Shown here piece after piece: positions 23,982 through 33,782 of a stretch of 64,000 nucleotides of DNA; position 1 is the first letter of the stretch, and each line of letters starts with the position of its first letter. The position numbers and the translations under genes are program-made. The stretch lies in NCBI GenBank assembly GCA_003339415.1, contig PDHQ01000075.1, positions 82,855 through 146,854 of the forward strand, read 5' to 3'. The notes beneath the pieces are model-generated. The model was not told the DNA's origin and made no database searches. It was given only the letters and a program-made list of their open reading frames with translations. The DNA comes from Ophiocordyceps camponoti-saundersi (nom. inval.). Its lineage: Eukaryota; Ascomycota; Sordariomycetes; Hypocreales; Ophiocordycipitaceae.

Positions 23982-24927
23982 GGCGGACGAGACGGTCAAG
24001 ACCCCCGGACTGCCGCCGGCGTCGCCCTACACGCACGGCAGCCCGCCCGGCAGCGCGCTCAACGTCGAGTACGCGGCCAGGGGCCCCAACCTCGACACGG
24101 AGAAGATACCGGCGTCGGCGCTCAAGGCGCCGCCCAAGGTGCAGACGTACACGTATAACTTGCGTCGTCAGCCGGCGCAGACGTTTGTCCAGCAGCTGAA
24201 GCCGTTCCACGGCCGGCTCAACAACGACAAGTGGCTCAAGGTGATGCTGCGGCCGTTTGTGCTCTACGCCTACCCGCCGGTGCTGTGGTCGGCGGCGGTG
24301 TACTCGTGTTCGATCGGCTGGCTGATTGTCATCTCGGAGACGATGGCCATCATCTACCGCGACCCCAGCATCTACAACTTTACGGCGCTGCAGACGGGCC
24401 TGGTGTACATCTCGCCGTTTGTGGGCGGCATCCTGGGAACGGGAGTGGCGGGCAAGGTCAGCGATATCATCGTGCGGGCCATGTCGCGGCGCAACGGCGG
24501 CCTGTACGAACCCGAGTTCCGGCTGGTGATGGTGATACCGGTGCTGATGACGACGTGCATCGGGCTCATGGGCTTCGGCTGGTCGGCGCAGGAAAAGGAC
24601 CCGTGGATCGTGCCGACGATCTTCTTCGGCGTGCTCTCCTTTGGCTGCTCGCTGGGATCGACGACGTCAATTACGTACTGCGTCGACAGCTACCGCCAGT
24701 ACGCGGGCGAGGCGCTGGTGACGCTCAACTTTTCCAAGAACATCTTCCACGGGCTCATCTTTAGCCTGTTTGTGGCGAACTGGATGGCCAAGGACGGGCC
24801 GCGGACGGTGTACATTTGGCTGGGCGTCATCCAGCTGCTGGTCCTGCTGACGACGGTTCCCATGTACATTTACGGCAAGCGGGCGCGGATGTGGACGGCC
24901 AGACGGAATCTTATGGAGAGGTTCTGA
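22585..24927 (+). CDS. MFS transporter, HOL1-like (DHA1 group)
   Basis: Exons 22585-22759, 22819-23572 and 23631-24927 join in frame to 741 aa. Intron 1 (59 nt) rejoins EVPG-SVLLLASDRNEP. Intron 2 (58 nt, donor GTCCGT) rejoins FGWRWVFW-IVAIVVGF in the middle of a membrane helix. The N-terminal 150 residues are cytosolic and disordered, followed by DDSANDPLNWPSWRRD, typical of fungal drug:H+ antiporter-like carriers. Six membrane spans follow, then a long central loop (VPETFWDRTPTRRPSTRGS…) with a poly-threonine run, then six more spans starting at about LKVMLRPFVLYAYPPVLWSA. HOL1-type carriers move polyamines and other cations in yeast; that substrate is inference here. The poly-threonine run comes from an ACG repeat at about 23954-23979 and is a likely site of length variation. 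Confidence 0.88.
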
Positions 24928-25202
24928 CGGCCGGTTCTTTTTTTTTTTCCTCCTTTTTTTTTCTCCTTGTGGCTTGCTTGCCGTGTTTTGTCGTCGTCGT
25001 TTTTACCCTGCTTCAGCCCTTTTTGCTTGCTTTTCTCTCTCTCTAACCCTATGGTTTTTTTTTTCTTATACGCTACCTAGGTTCTTGATGATGCCCGGCG
25101 CGGCTTCTTCTCATGATTCGTCAGAGCGAGTCTAGTTTTAGAGGGACGGGGGGGAGTTTTTTTTTTTTTTCTTTTTTGGTATGATTGGCGTTGAGGGGGG
25201 GC

Positions 25203-25239
25203 ATGGATGGATGGATGGATGGATGGATGGATGGATGGT
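25203..25239. repeat. ATGG tetranucleotide microsatellite
   Basis: About nine copies of ATGG/GGAT without interruption. Confidence 0.95.
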
Positions 25240-25374
25240 TGCTGCTACCTGTTTGCTTTTTTGTCCCTGTGCCGGTCTCTTTCCGACTGCCTACCTACAT
25301 ATTATACCCTTTTGTTTTTCTTTTCATTGGTTTGAGAGGCGCCGAAGTGGTGGTTGTGACTGGGGGATGATTGG

Positions 25375-25394
25375 TGTGTGTGTGTGTGTGTGTG
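25375..25394. repeat. GT dinucleotide microsatellite
   Basis: About ten GT copies. Confidence 0.9.
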
Positions 25395-25512
25395 TTGAGA
25401 ATGAAGAAGTATTCACACTTGCATACCTACGTATGTGTGTATGTGTATATGTGTATCCGTATGCTGAAGAGAGATGGTGAGATGATTTGTGGATGTGTAT
25501 AGAGTATAGGTG

Positions 25513-25551
25513 ATGGTGGTGATGATGGTGATGATGATGATGATGATGATG
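25513..25551. repeat. GAT trinucleotide microsatellite
   Basis: A run of GAT/GGT triplets, perfect GAT at its right end. Confidence 0.9.
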
Positions 25552-26890
25552 ACATGGTTCTGGTAAGATTGTTTGCTCCGTGTCTTTCTCGGATCATCAT
25601 CCGTCGGAGTTAAAGGGGGGTAGCATCCGTAGACGAAAAGGGGACATAGGCTGTTTCGGCTTGTTCAGGGTCGCGAGTGGTTATAAGGAAGTCCCCTGAA
25701 GTCGCGGGCTGTGGGTTAGATGTGACGTTGATATGGAGTTGGGTTCTGTAGGGGGGGTTCGTATGTGGTTATGGGGGGGTTGCGATTTGTTGTCGGGTAG
25801 GGAGGTGAAGTGTCTGTGCGATGGGCTGTTTATATTAGCGAGTATATAATGGTTTATATATGTACGGAATATGGTTCATGTGTTTCTCACGGGGAAATTG
25901 TAATCTGTCGTATGCATAGAGCTTTATGATATACATATATGCTATATTTCCCTGTTTAAGGATATTATACATACGCGTTATTTTTATCGATTCTCTTATT
26001 GGGGCTTATAAACCGTGTCGTTCGATGCGTGCATGTGTAAGTGGTTTGTGATATGTGATGCCGTTGGGTTTCGTAAGCTGTGCTGGAAGAGTTATGTAGC
26101 TTGGCCTTTGTGCTTTGATGGTGGCTTCTTTACGTGTTGGAAGAGACGGTCCGTCTGGTGAGTATATTAAATAGCTTGAAGATGAGTTGCTGACTTTATG
26201 GGATGTAGATGCTGGTTTTATCGTTGCTGGTTCGCGAGTGCTTGCTTTTGTGTTTACGGGGCTGGGGATGGAGTTGGTTCTGATGAGGAAGTATGAGTAT
26301 ATCTAATGTTGAGGTTGTGGTTTAGGGGGGTTGTGCTGGTGTGTTTAGAGTAGTGGACGGTGTGTTATCTAGTATCTTTTTTTCAGGGTGAAGAGATGAA
26401 TAGGGAGTTTCGTGGAAATTCTTATGAGAAACTGATAGAATGGTAGAGATGAAGATACGAAGGGAACTGATTTGAATAGTAGAGATGAATATACGAGGGT
26501 GGCAAGTCGAGATATACAACACTTGATGCTCCTCGATAACTTACAGCCATCGTAAAGACCGAGGTCGTCTTCACTTAGAACAAGACATTAATAGAAGCCT
26601 TAAACTTCAATTCTGACATCTTTAACTGTCAAGTTGGGAGTGGGCGGCAGTCGGTACGGTATAGCGTCACCTCGACAGCAACCATTCACGAGCCTATCTG
26701 TTCTCCTTCTCTTCTTCCTCTGCAACTCACACGAGAAGATACGAGAGTGTGTTGAAAAGAGAATTGACAAAGAGAAGATTGACTCTTTCTCTTCCATCTT
26801 TTCCTCATCTTCAACCTCGAAGCTGCTCTCGGTTCCGGGAACTAAAGACAATCCAATCAACCAACAACCAAAGCATCGCCTCACACAAAA

Positions 26891-27122
26891 ATGAAGCTCA
26901 ACACGCTCGCCATCTTTTTCTCTCTACCACTCATCTCCCTCGCTCAAGACGTACGTTATAACCCCCTCTCAACCACCTTTCCTCTCAAACTCAACTCTAA
27001 CAATCGAGAAGAACGAGTTTCGCATTCATGACGCTTGCAGGAAGACGCCGTGCGAGAGTGTCAAGGACTGCTCGAGTAATGTAGACTGTACCGTCTGCGC
27101 TCAGAATGGGTTCTGCGCTTAG
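26891..27122 (+). CDS. Small secreted six-cysteine peptide (56 aa)
   Basis: This gene is visible only after splicing. Exon 1 (26891-26950) encodes a 20-residue signal sequence, MKLNTLAIFFSLPLISLAQD. A 61-nt intron follows (GTACGT…GAGAAG, with CTAAC branch site close to the acceptor). Exon 2 (27012-27122) encodes 36 residues with cysteines at 29, 34, 40, 46, 49 and 55, that is C-x4-C-x5-C-x5-C-x2-C-x5-C, ending GFCA-stop. The mature peptide would be about 38 residues with three disulfides. Size, signal peptide and cysteine density match fungal effector-like or antimicrobial peptides, but I recognise no named family. The ATG lies in an A-rich context (CACAAAAATG), good for fungal initiation. 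An alternative acceptor at GCTTGCAG gives a frame that stops early and loses the cysteine pattern. Confidence 0.75.
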
Positions 27123-28112
27123 GGATTTGCTTGTTGGGTTGTGGTTGCGAGGTGAGGGGGTTTACGACTATGCTGTTACATCTCACGTTACCTCGAGTAA
27201 AGAGGCTTGTGAGCGGGTTTTTATAATCTTGAGATGAAGTCTAAGCCTGAGGCGTTTTTTTGGTTTCCCTCGGTGAGGCGAATTGAATAATCAGCTCAAG
27301 GTAAAAGGTCACTTGCATACACGAGAAGAGCTCAAGCCACGGAAGTCAGGGTTGAGAAAGTTATGAATGAATGTCACCCTTCTGTTTCAACGCTGACAAG
27401 GCTGGGTTTATGCATGTTGGTGTTGAGAGAGATGACGGCTTTGCTTCTTTGGTTTAGACTTCAGAAGGTGAAGCTTCAGTTAAGAACTGCTTCATAAAAA
27501 GCAGCTTCTCTTTCTTCCCTCTCCTCTCTCTCCTCTCATCCAAACTTCATCATCACAACCCTAAGCTGCAAGACTCATCCCCAAGGACAAAGCAAAGAAA
27601 AAAAAGACTGACGATCCCTTCCACAACAATCCAACATCTTGTCTTAAAACCTGTCTCAAAACCAAGCCGTTTCACAACCGCGTCACACCGTCAACAGCAA
27701 CCTCGTATTAAACGAGGAAAAAAAGAAAGCAGTGAAGACTGCTGAATGGTTTTCAACCATGGTTTTTTTTTTTTCTCTTCTTCGCTGGATGGATGGCTGG
27801 ATGAGGATGGTGGCTGCGTTTACGGGTAGAGTCTCAGTCTTCCTCTGTTGCACGAGGCGTACATAATATTGGTTCATTGGTTTCACCTGCTCGCCGACTG
27901 GTTTTTTGTCCTCTCTCGTTTCGTTGTGTATCCCGTAAGAGGGAGTGAGTGAGTGAGTGTTGTCTGCCGTAGAGGGAGTGAGTGAATGGTCAGCTTCGAA
28001 TAGATATATAAAGGGGGGGGGAAAGGACTGCCTCGAATCCCTTCCCGCTCTCGTTGCCCGTCTCCTCCTCAACTTCAACTCGATCCATAACCAAAAACAA
28101 CATCTACAAATC
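27123..28112. other. Intergenic region, promoter of the gene at 28113
   Basis: No gene. It includes a CT-rich stretch near 27510-27540, a GAGT repeat at about 27941-27958, and a TATA element close to the next start. Confidence 0.4.
28005..28012 (+). promoter_or_regulatory. TATA box of the secreted-protein gene at 28113
   Basis: TATATAAA about 100 bp upstream of the ATG, followed by a G run and a C/T-rich then A-rich leader. Position and spacing fit a fungal core promoter. Confidence 0.55.
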
Positions 28113-28817
28113 ATGCATCTCCCCTCGGTAAAGGAAGCCCTCGCGGCCGCCCTCACCGTCACCATCTTCAGCCAAAACACCATAGCCAAACCCAGCAAGG
28201 CCATCAACAACCAAGACGTGATGATGATGATGCCCCCAGACGACGACGCCCACGCCATGTCCACCACCCTCCGCTACGGCCACTGCTACATCATCAAGAA
28301 CTCCAAGGGTGAACAGCTCGGCCACCAGCCCGTCGCATGGGGTTACCTCCGCTTCGGAGACGGCAATAAGAAGACGACGTTCCGAGTCTGTCAGAGCGTC
28401 GGACAGTGTCGAGCCTCTCACTCTTCTCCTTACCGTCAGATTCTCTGGAATAGGGCTCGTTTCTGGCTCTTTGATATCGAGGGTAACGACTATGCGCGTG
28501 ACGGGTCTCTCGTTGCCGCCAACGCCGCGCCTTTCTCTTCCGGTGGCCTTCTTTACCCTTCTGCTACGACGGCAAAGTATTGGGTTAACTTTTGGGGCGA
28601 GAATGATCGCTGTGGTGCTGATGAGCGGTACTTGGGTAACTGTCCCTTCAAGATGCGGGTTGACAACCTCCGTGACGACCAGGGTTTGACTATCGGCACC
28701 GACAACTTCCTGAGGGTTACCAAGTCGGCTGATAACTACGTCAACGTCACGTTCCATGAGAGGGAGTGTCCTGAGGATAGGGATATGGTTAACTTGGGTG
28801 ATGACATGGAGTTGTAG
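28113..28817 (+). CDS. Secreted protein of unknown function (234 aa)
   Basis: A single exon. Residues 1-25 form a signal peptide (MHLPSVKEALAAALTVTIFS…), then a short linker with a Met run (VMMMMPPDDD). The mature domain starts TTLRYGHCYIIKNSKGEQLG and contains paired-looking cysteines (GHC; RVCQSVGQC; DRCGADERYLGNC; RECPED) and aromatic-rich strands (RARFWLFDIEGNDYARDG, KYWVNFWGEND). Similar secreted proteins occur in plant- and insect-associated ascomycetes as far as I recall, without a known function. Beta-strand-like spacing suggests a compact beta fold. The start was chosen because this ATG directly begins the signal sequence, although the frame is open farther upstream. It has its own TATA box at 28005. 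Confidence 0.8.
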   Translation: MHLPSVKEALAAALTVTIFSQNTIAKPSKAINNQDVMMMMPPDDDAHAMSTTLRYGHCYIIKNSKGEQLGHQPVAWGYLRFGDGNKKTTFRVCQSVGQCRASHSSPYRQILWNRARFWLFDIEGNDYARDGSLVAANAAPFSSGGLLYPSATTAKYWVNFWGENDRCGADERYLGNCPFKMRVDNLRDDQGLTIGTDNFLRVTKSADNYVNVTFHERECPEDRDMVNLGDDMEL

Positions 28818-29079
28818 ATTTCTGTAGCTACGATGGTGGGAGTTGTAGATGAGGCTTTGACTCTCGATCTTATCATCATCACAAGAGTAACTTGATGGCT
28901 TGGCTCTACAACTCTTTATCATCGTCACAAGACTCTCAACTTGGACTCCCTCAGTAGACAAAGATGACAACTTGAAAAGAGGCTCTCTACAGATATTGCT
29001 CGACACAAGGAAAAAGAAGTCTGAAGAAGCTGTATCATCTCTCCCTCTCTCCCTCTCTCCCTCTCTCTCTCTCCCCTCT

Positions 29080-30645
29080 CTAACACTCAACCGTCTCCTC
29101 CTCCTCCTCCTCCTCACACTCAGCAGCCATCCTCTCCACCGCATTGAGCAGAAACTCCATCAAGCCAACCGTCGTCTGCATCATGTTCTGATGATACCTG
29201 CGAGCGTCGGGGTAAAAGTAATCCTGACAGTGCTGCGTGACCGTCTCCCTGCCAAAGGACAGACTCAGGGCGTTGACGTGGTTTGCGTCGAAGCAGTGAC
29301 TTCCGTTGAGCTTTTGTCGATGCTGTTTCTTCCTTGTTGTTGCTTTGTCTTGTCTTTCTTCTCTTTCTTTTATGTTGCTGGTGATGTCGTTGCTGTTGCT
29401 GTTACTGTTGTTGTTGTTGTTGTTGTTGCGGTTGCTGTTGTTGATGATGATGTCGTTGCTGATGATGCTGTTGCTGCTGCTGTTTGAAGAAGAAGAAGAG
29501 GAAGAAGGAGAGGAGAACGAGGAGGAAGCACAGACAGTCGACGAGATGACTTCGGCCGCTGTATAAAAAGCCTCGTCTCCCACGCCATTCATCGCCATCA
29601 CCATCCTCTCCGCCGCCTCTTTCTGAGCACTCCCATCCTGTCTCCCCTGCTCCCCCATCCTCGTATGGTAACTCTCATCTCTCCCTTCTCCCCCAATCCC
29701 CGTATGATACCCTCCATATCGATCCGTAGAAAAGGCTCGTTGCCGATCATCAACCTCACGTCTCGCCGGAGAGTGATAACGAACCTCGCCCCCAACCGCA
29801 TTAACATCCAGATACCACGAAACAGAAGCCACGTCTCTAAACACGTTAAAGATGCTCTGCGCCTCCGGCTCAGGAAGATCCCCCAGCTCAAGATCAAGCA
29901 CCTTCTTATCACGAGACTCAGCTCTAAAGACAGCCCTCGTCGTCGCATTCTCAAACCAAAGCCTCTCATCACGCCAAAAGACATCAAATCCAGCGTCAAT
30001 CTCAACGCCCGTCTCGCTAGCCATACACGTCGTCGGACGCCGGTTCTTCCGCCAGCACGAGTCCGTAGAGAGGTCGTAGTGTACTCCGTCCGGGTTGGCC
30101 AGCGGTATCAAGGCGAGGCCGTAGCCGAGGACTCGCCGCACCATCTCCGCGCCGTACTCCCTCCCCTCATAGCGCAGACTGGCGTTGTGTCTGTCTGCCC
30201 AGAGGAGGTCGGCGATGAGGTAGACGAGGTAATCCGGCGCGCCACGATCCCTTCCTCGCGTGCCGCCGACGAGCAGGACGCGAGGCCGGTTCGAGCCGAG
30301 AACGGCATAGTAGACGGATCGACCCTCGTGAGTCTTGATGCCGGTTGTTCGGAGCTGCATCTTATCGCGGTAGGTTTTATGCATCCGCTTCAGAGCCGTT
30401 TCAACCTCCATCAGGCTGAGGATAGAGGTAGCGTGAAAGTCAGCGGATGAGCCGAAGCCGGTAGGGAATTTCTTCCTCGCGAAACGATTTCCCTTTCCAA
30501 CGGGGAAGTATTCGACGTGTGTGATGGGGGGATCTTCGTCTTGCTTCATCATCACGCCTTGGTCTTCTGACGATCGAAGAAGACATGAGCAGCGGTTGGC
30601 GAGGGTGATGATGTGAAGGGAGAGGATGATGAGATTCGGCTTCAT
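29080..30645 (-). CDS. M14 carboxypeptidase-like secreted pseudoenzyme
   Basis: A single exon, 521 aa, with a signal peptide (MKPNLIILSLHIITLANRCS). The M14 fold is recognisable from VLLVGGTRGRDRGAPDYLVY (about 123-142), ALIPLANPDGVHYDL (178-192), CWRKNRRP (197-204) and SVSWYLDVNAVGGEVRY (275-290). However, the zinc site is lost. The usual HxxE is replaced by Arg130 and Asp133, and the third ligand His by Asn282. The substrate-binding Asn-Arg pair also seems missing (GVEIDAGFD). Residues 372-425 are a Ser- then Asn-rich low-complexity insertion coded by trinucleotide repeats, and the tail is a poly-Glu run. It is therefore unlikely to be a peptidase and may bind peptides or act as a decoy. 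The known inactive M14 protein of fungi, Ecm14, differs in keeping its zinc ligands, so this looks like another lineage. Confidence 0.75.
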   Translation of the reverse strand: MKPNLIILSLHIITLANRCSCLLRSSEDQGVMMKQDEDPPITHVEYFPVGKGNRFARKKFPTGFGSSADFHATSILSLMEVETALKRMHKTYRDKMQLRTTGIKTHEGRSVYYAVLGSNRPRVLLVGGTRGRDRGAPDYLVYLIADLLWADRHNASLRYEGREYGAEMVRRVLGYGLALIPLANPDGVHYDLSTDSCWRKNRRPTTCMASETGVEIDAGFDVFWRDERLWFENATTRAVFRAESRDKKVLDLELGDLPEPEAQSIFNVFRDVASVSWYLDVNAVGGEVRYHSPARREVDDRQRAFSTDRYGGYHTGIGGEGRDESYHTRMGEQGRQDGSAQKEAAERMVMAMNGVGDEAFYTAAEVISSTVCASSSFSSPSSSSSSSNSSSNSIISNDIIINNSNRNNNNNNNSNSNSNDITSNIKEREERQDKATTRKKQHRQKLNGSHCFDANHVNALSLSFGRETVTQHCQDYFYPDARRYHQNMMQTTVGLMEFLLNAVERMAAECEEEEEEETVEC

Positions 30646-32320
30646 AATTCAGCTGCTGATATTTGAACAAGGTGACGAGTTGTGAGGAGTTTAGCGGAGT
30701 GATGATGATGATGGTCTATCAAAGCCTCGTCTCATCGTCTCTATATCTATCCATTTACCCCTTTGAAGACGCCTTATATAGCATCCTTCAACGTGTGCCC
30801 TTAGACCGTCTTCAAGGAGTAAAAGCCAAGCCGAGCCAACTCAAGCAAGCAAGCATATATCTTACATCTCCTAAACTCATACACGCTTTCGAGAAAAAAG
30901 CGGGCTAATTATAGCTCTCACCTCCATGCTCCAGACCCTGGAATAGAGGCAAGCCAAGAGGTAGTTATGCCATAGCACAAGTCATGATTTAAACCTCCGT
31001 CTTTTCAGCTTCATCGGTGAAGGAGGGAAAAAAAAACGCTACGTACGACATATAGGTTGTGCTAATATAATAGGCCCTGTAAGCTTCGTCTCTACAGTTG
31101 GAGAGAGAGTTGGAAGGAGATTGAATCTTGTTCCTCTATGCAGCTCATCTTAACCTTGTGTGTCTCTGTCATCCCTAGACGGGTAGTTATCCGGCACCTG
31201 GTCTTGTTTAAGGAACTGACGGATTGGACGTGTTTGTATACATCTTTCGGCGCCTTGATAGACTGCTGACGCATAAGATGTGCTTGTCTGCGTCTGTAGG
31301 TTCATGGCATGTGTCAGATACTCGGTATGGCAAACGGGTTGTGAAAGATGGCCGGAATCGATCGATAGTCTCAACTGCATACCTACCTAGTTGCCTGTCA
31401 TGACTGTAAGGGGCTTATGCTCGTAATGCTACCTTCTTCAACCGACCGGCAAGGCATCACGGAGAAAGAGAGAGAGAGAGAGAGAGTTGGCCAAGAAACT
31501 CGTTATCCATCAATGTACTCACTTGCCAAGCCGCCCCCAACGTTTCGGTTACTTGCTTTCTTACAAGCGTACGCACTCGACCTCGTTGCAGTTAGGGTTG
31601 GCCAGCAACGGACAACTGAGCCCCGTAAGTAACGGGATAAGGCATCAGACTTGCTTTGCTTTTGGATATATATCACTCATATACGGATCGAGCTTGTGAC
31701 AGCCATCCCTTCGAGATTGACACGATTCCATCGAGAGCGTCTCACCGCAGGTTCAGTTGATGAAGAGGCATCGGCTGCGTCATATTGTATGCCTCCGGTT
31801 GCATTCTTGGCAGTAACGTCTTCCGCCTTTACCGCGTATCTTTTATTCGCTGGTCGAGAGAGAGTCTGCTCGTACCTATAAAAAGGTAAGTCCCAAGGTT
31901 GAAGAAAGATGGGAAGCAGCTTGAAGGCCTTGTCAAGATGAAGAAGAATCAGATAGAGAGAGTCCAAAAGAGCAATCAATTTCAACGAGACTGAGGGGTA
32001 TCAAGATGAAGAAGAAAGAATAGACAGAGAAAACTCCAAAAGAGCAATCAGTTCAACAGAATCGAGGGGGGGTATCAAGATGAAGGGTATCATAAAGACC
32101 CAAAAAAAAAAACAGATGACAGATTTCCAAAAACACCAAAGACTCCGACCAGTGAGAGGGTATCAAGATGACAAACAACAAGACGGAAAGCTTCCAACAA
32201 CGCCAAAGTCAATCCAGACGCTGACAAAGGGGGGTATCAAGCTGAAAGAAAGAAACAACAAAACAGCCAGAGCCGTAAAAGATGAAAACAGTGATGATGA
32301 TGAAGAAAAAAGGCCCCGAC
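30646..32320. other. Intergenic region with a decayed minisatellite
   Basis: No gene recognised. A short GA repeat lies at 31466-31485. From about 31933 imperfect tandem repeats begin (separate entry). Confidence 0.4.
31933..32240. repeat. Imperfect tandem repeat, units of 68-88 bp
   Basis: The junction word GGGTATCAAGATGAA (with small changes) recurs, with TCAAG at 31933, 32001, 32075, 32163 and 32237. This gives units of 68, 74, 88 and 74 bp. The first two units share CCAAAAGAGCAATCA; later units share CCAAA/CCAACA words and have drifted. It lies directly downstream of the minus-strand gene ending at 32321. Confidence 0.7.
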
Positions 32321-32794
32321 TCATCTCTCCTGCAAGACAAACATGGCCCCCGACCAACCAAAGTTGCGACTCAGCCTCCTCCCGTAATGCCTCGCCACCG
32401 CAAACGGTATCTTCCGACTCGGATGCGGTTCGTGAAAGAGTATCTTTTCCGACTGTCGTGAAGTCGGGACGAACTGCCAGACGGATCCCCAAGTCTTGCG
32501 GAATTCGAAACCGGTCGAGGCCATGGCGTGTAAGAAGTCGTTCCATGACACCTCTCCCGCTTGCTGCGACGACGATTCCGCGTTGTGGAATAAGGCGTCG
32601 ACGACCTTGAGCGTCCGCGCGTCGACCTGCATCACAGCCGGTCCGGCCGACTGTGTGCTCTCGTCTGATGAGGAGTCCGTCTCGTCAGGTCTTTGTCGTG
32701 AATTTCTCGAGTCTGGTTTCGATGGGGTTCCTCGCGTCTTTACTTTGACGCGGCGTTGGGGAGAGTATTGTTGGTTGCGGTTGATGGAAGGCAT
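32321..32794 (-). CDS. Small conserved fungal protein, possible HicA-like fold
   Basis: A single exon, 157 aa, no signal peptide or membrane span. Residues 1-55 are basic and Ser/Gln-rich and probably disordered. The conserved part is VDARTLKVVDALFHNAES, then GEVSWNDFLHAMASTGFEF, then GSVWQFVP, then FHEPHPSRKIPFAVARHYGRRL, then NFGWSGAMFVL. I recall this block (FLHAMASTGF…GSVWQF…FHEPHP…ARRHGRRL) as common in hypothetical ascomycete proteins, often at the end of longer ones. Its order (helix with G-F, a G-S-x-W/H strand, a short I-P strand, a GRRL helix) resembles the double-stranded-RNA-binding-like fold of HicA proteins. That resemblance is my inference from motif order alone. It could be a short member or a remnant of a longer gene. 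Confidence 0.65.
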   Translation of the reverse strand: MPSINRNQQYSPQRRVKVKTRGTPSKPDSRNSRQRPDETDSSSDESTQSAGPAVMQVDARTLKVVDALFHNAESSSQQAGEVSWNDFLHAMASTGFEFRKTWGSVWQFVPTSRQSEKILFHEPHPSRKIPFAVARHYGRRLSRNFGWSGAMFVLQER

Positions 32795-33462
32795 GGCGGA
32801 GAGATGAAGCGGGTATAAGTGATGTTTGATCGATTATGTCTCGGATGTCCCTGAGATTGTCAAGTTGACGGTGGTGAGAATCTTCGATTGAGAGATTTCG
32901 ATCAACGAGGGATGAGAAGGATGAAGGATGGAAAAGAGGCCAGAGTCGAAAGAGGGGGCAGGCCATGGCTATTATATGTTGATGGGAATTGGCTCTCTGT
33001 GGGCATCAGATTAGCAAATCGGTCATCAGATGCAAAACTTGCGATGAACCATGTCGAAGGCTCAAAGGGGGAAGACGTTTGGGGCGGGGGAAACCTAGTC
33101 TGCAAAGGCTGTCCCCGCGTGTAAGTGAAAGGCCGAATGATGTGTATGCCGTGTAGGTAGGTAGCCAGGAGGAGAGGGTGCGCGCTATGGTAGCGTCGAG
33201 TTTGGGAGATGATTGGGGCGGCATCGTTGCGTTTTGATCTTGCAGATGGGAGAAGAGGAGGGGTTTGAGTTTGTTTGGGTTGGTGTCTTCTGAGGGAGGG
33301 TGTATTTATAGGGGTAGAAGAGAGAGGATAGGGGGGAAGAGAGAGGGAGATGGGGGGATAGAGAGGGGGGAAGAGGAGAGAGGAGAAGAGAGGGAGATGG
33401 AAGGGTTGGGGCTGGTTGCTGTTTATAGGTGAAGTTGGGGGGCGACGACGTTTGCATGGCTG

Positions 33463-33481
33463 GATGGATGGATGGATGGAT
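33463..33481. repeat. GGAT tetranucleotide microsatellite
   Basis: About five copies of GGAT. Confidence 0.85.
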
Positions 33482-33782
33482 AGAGGATGGCTCCTTATCG
33501 ATTGGAGATTGTAGTCATCTACCCAATCTATTAATATACCTAACAGCAGGAGCAGGGTAGGCAGGCAAGTAGGCAAGAAGAGAAAGAGCCAAGGACAAGA
33601 GATCAAGACTACCTACCTAATTGGCAACTGCCCTAGGTAGGTACGTCCGTACATACCTACTATCTACTAGTACCAGTAGGTGGTACTTATCATGAGTTCC
33701 TTCATTCATCCCCAGTGGCTACCCAGCAACTGTCCTACAGTCTCTCTCTACAAGACTCTCTATAAGATTCTCTCTAAGACTC

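Larger units (their letters stand above)
24928..26890. other. Long T/G-rich 3' flank of the MFS gene
   Basis: Almost 2 kb with no gene. From about 25140 to 26340 the plus strand is strongly enriched for T and G and poor in C, with long G runs and TG words. AT-rich bits near 25840-25990 include TATATA words. From 26600 the composition normalises into the promoter of the small secreted gene at 26891. Confidence 0.5.

Noticed and set aside
28104..29144. 346-codon minus-strand frame
   Set aside because: It overlaps antisense the secreted-protein gene at 28113, and its own extra part is Arg/Asp low complexity.
29080..30645. Active zinc carboxypeptidase
   Set aside because: The fold motifs are present but the zinc ligands are replaced, so the activity name was not used.
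32902..33606. 234-codon minus-strand frame
   Set aside because: It is Pro/Ser/Leu low complexity caused by G/A-rich repeats on the plus strand; no conserved block.
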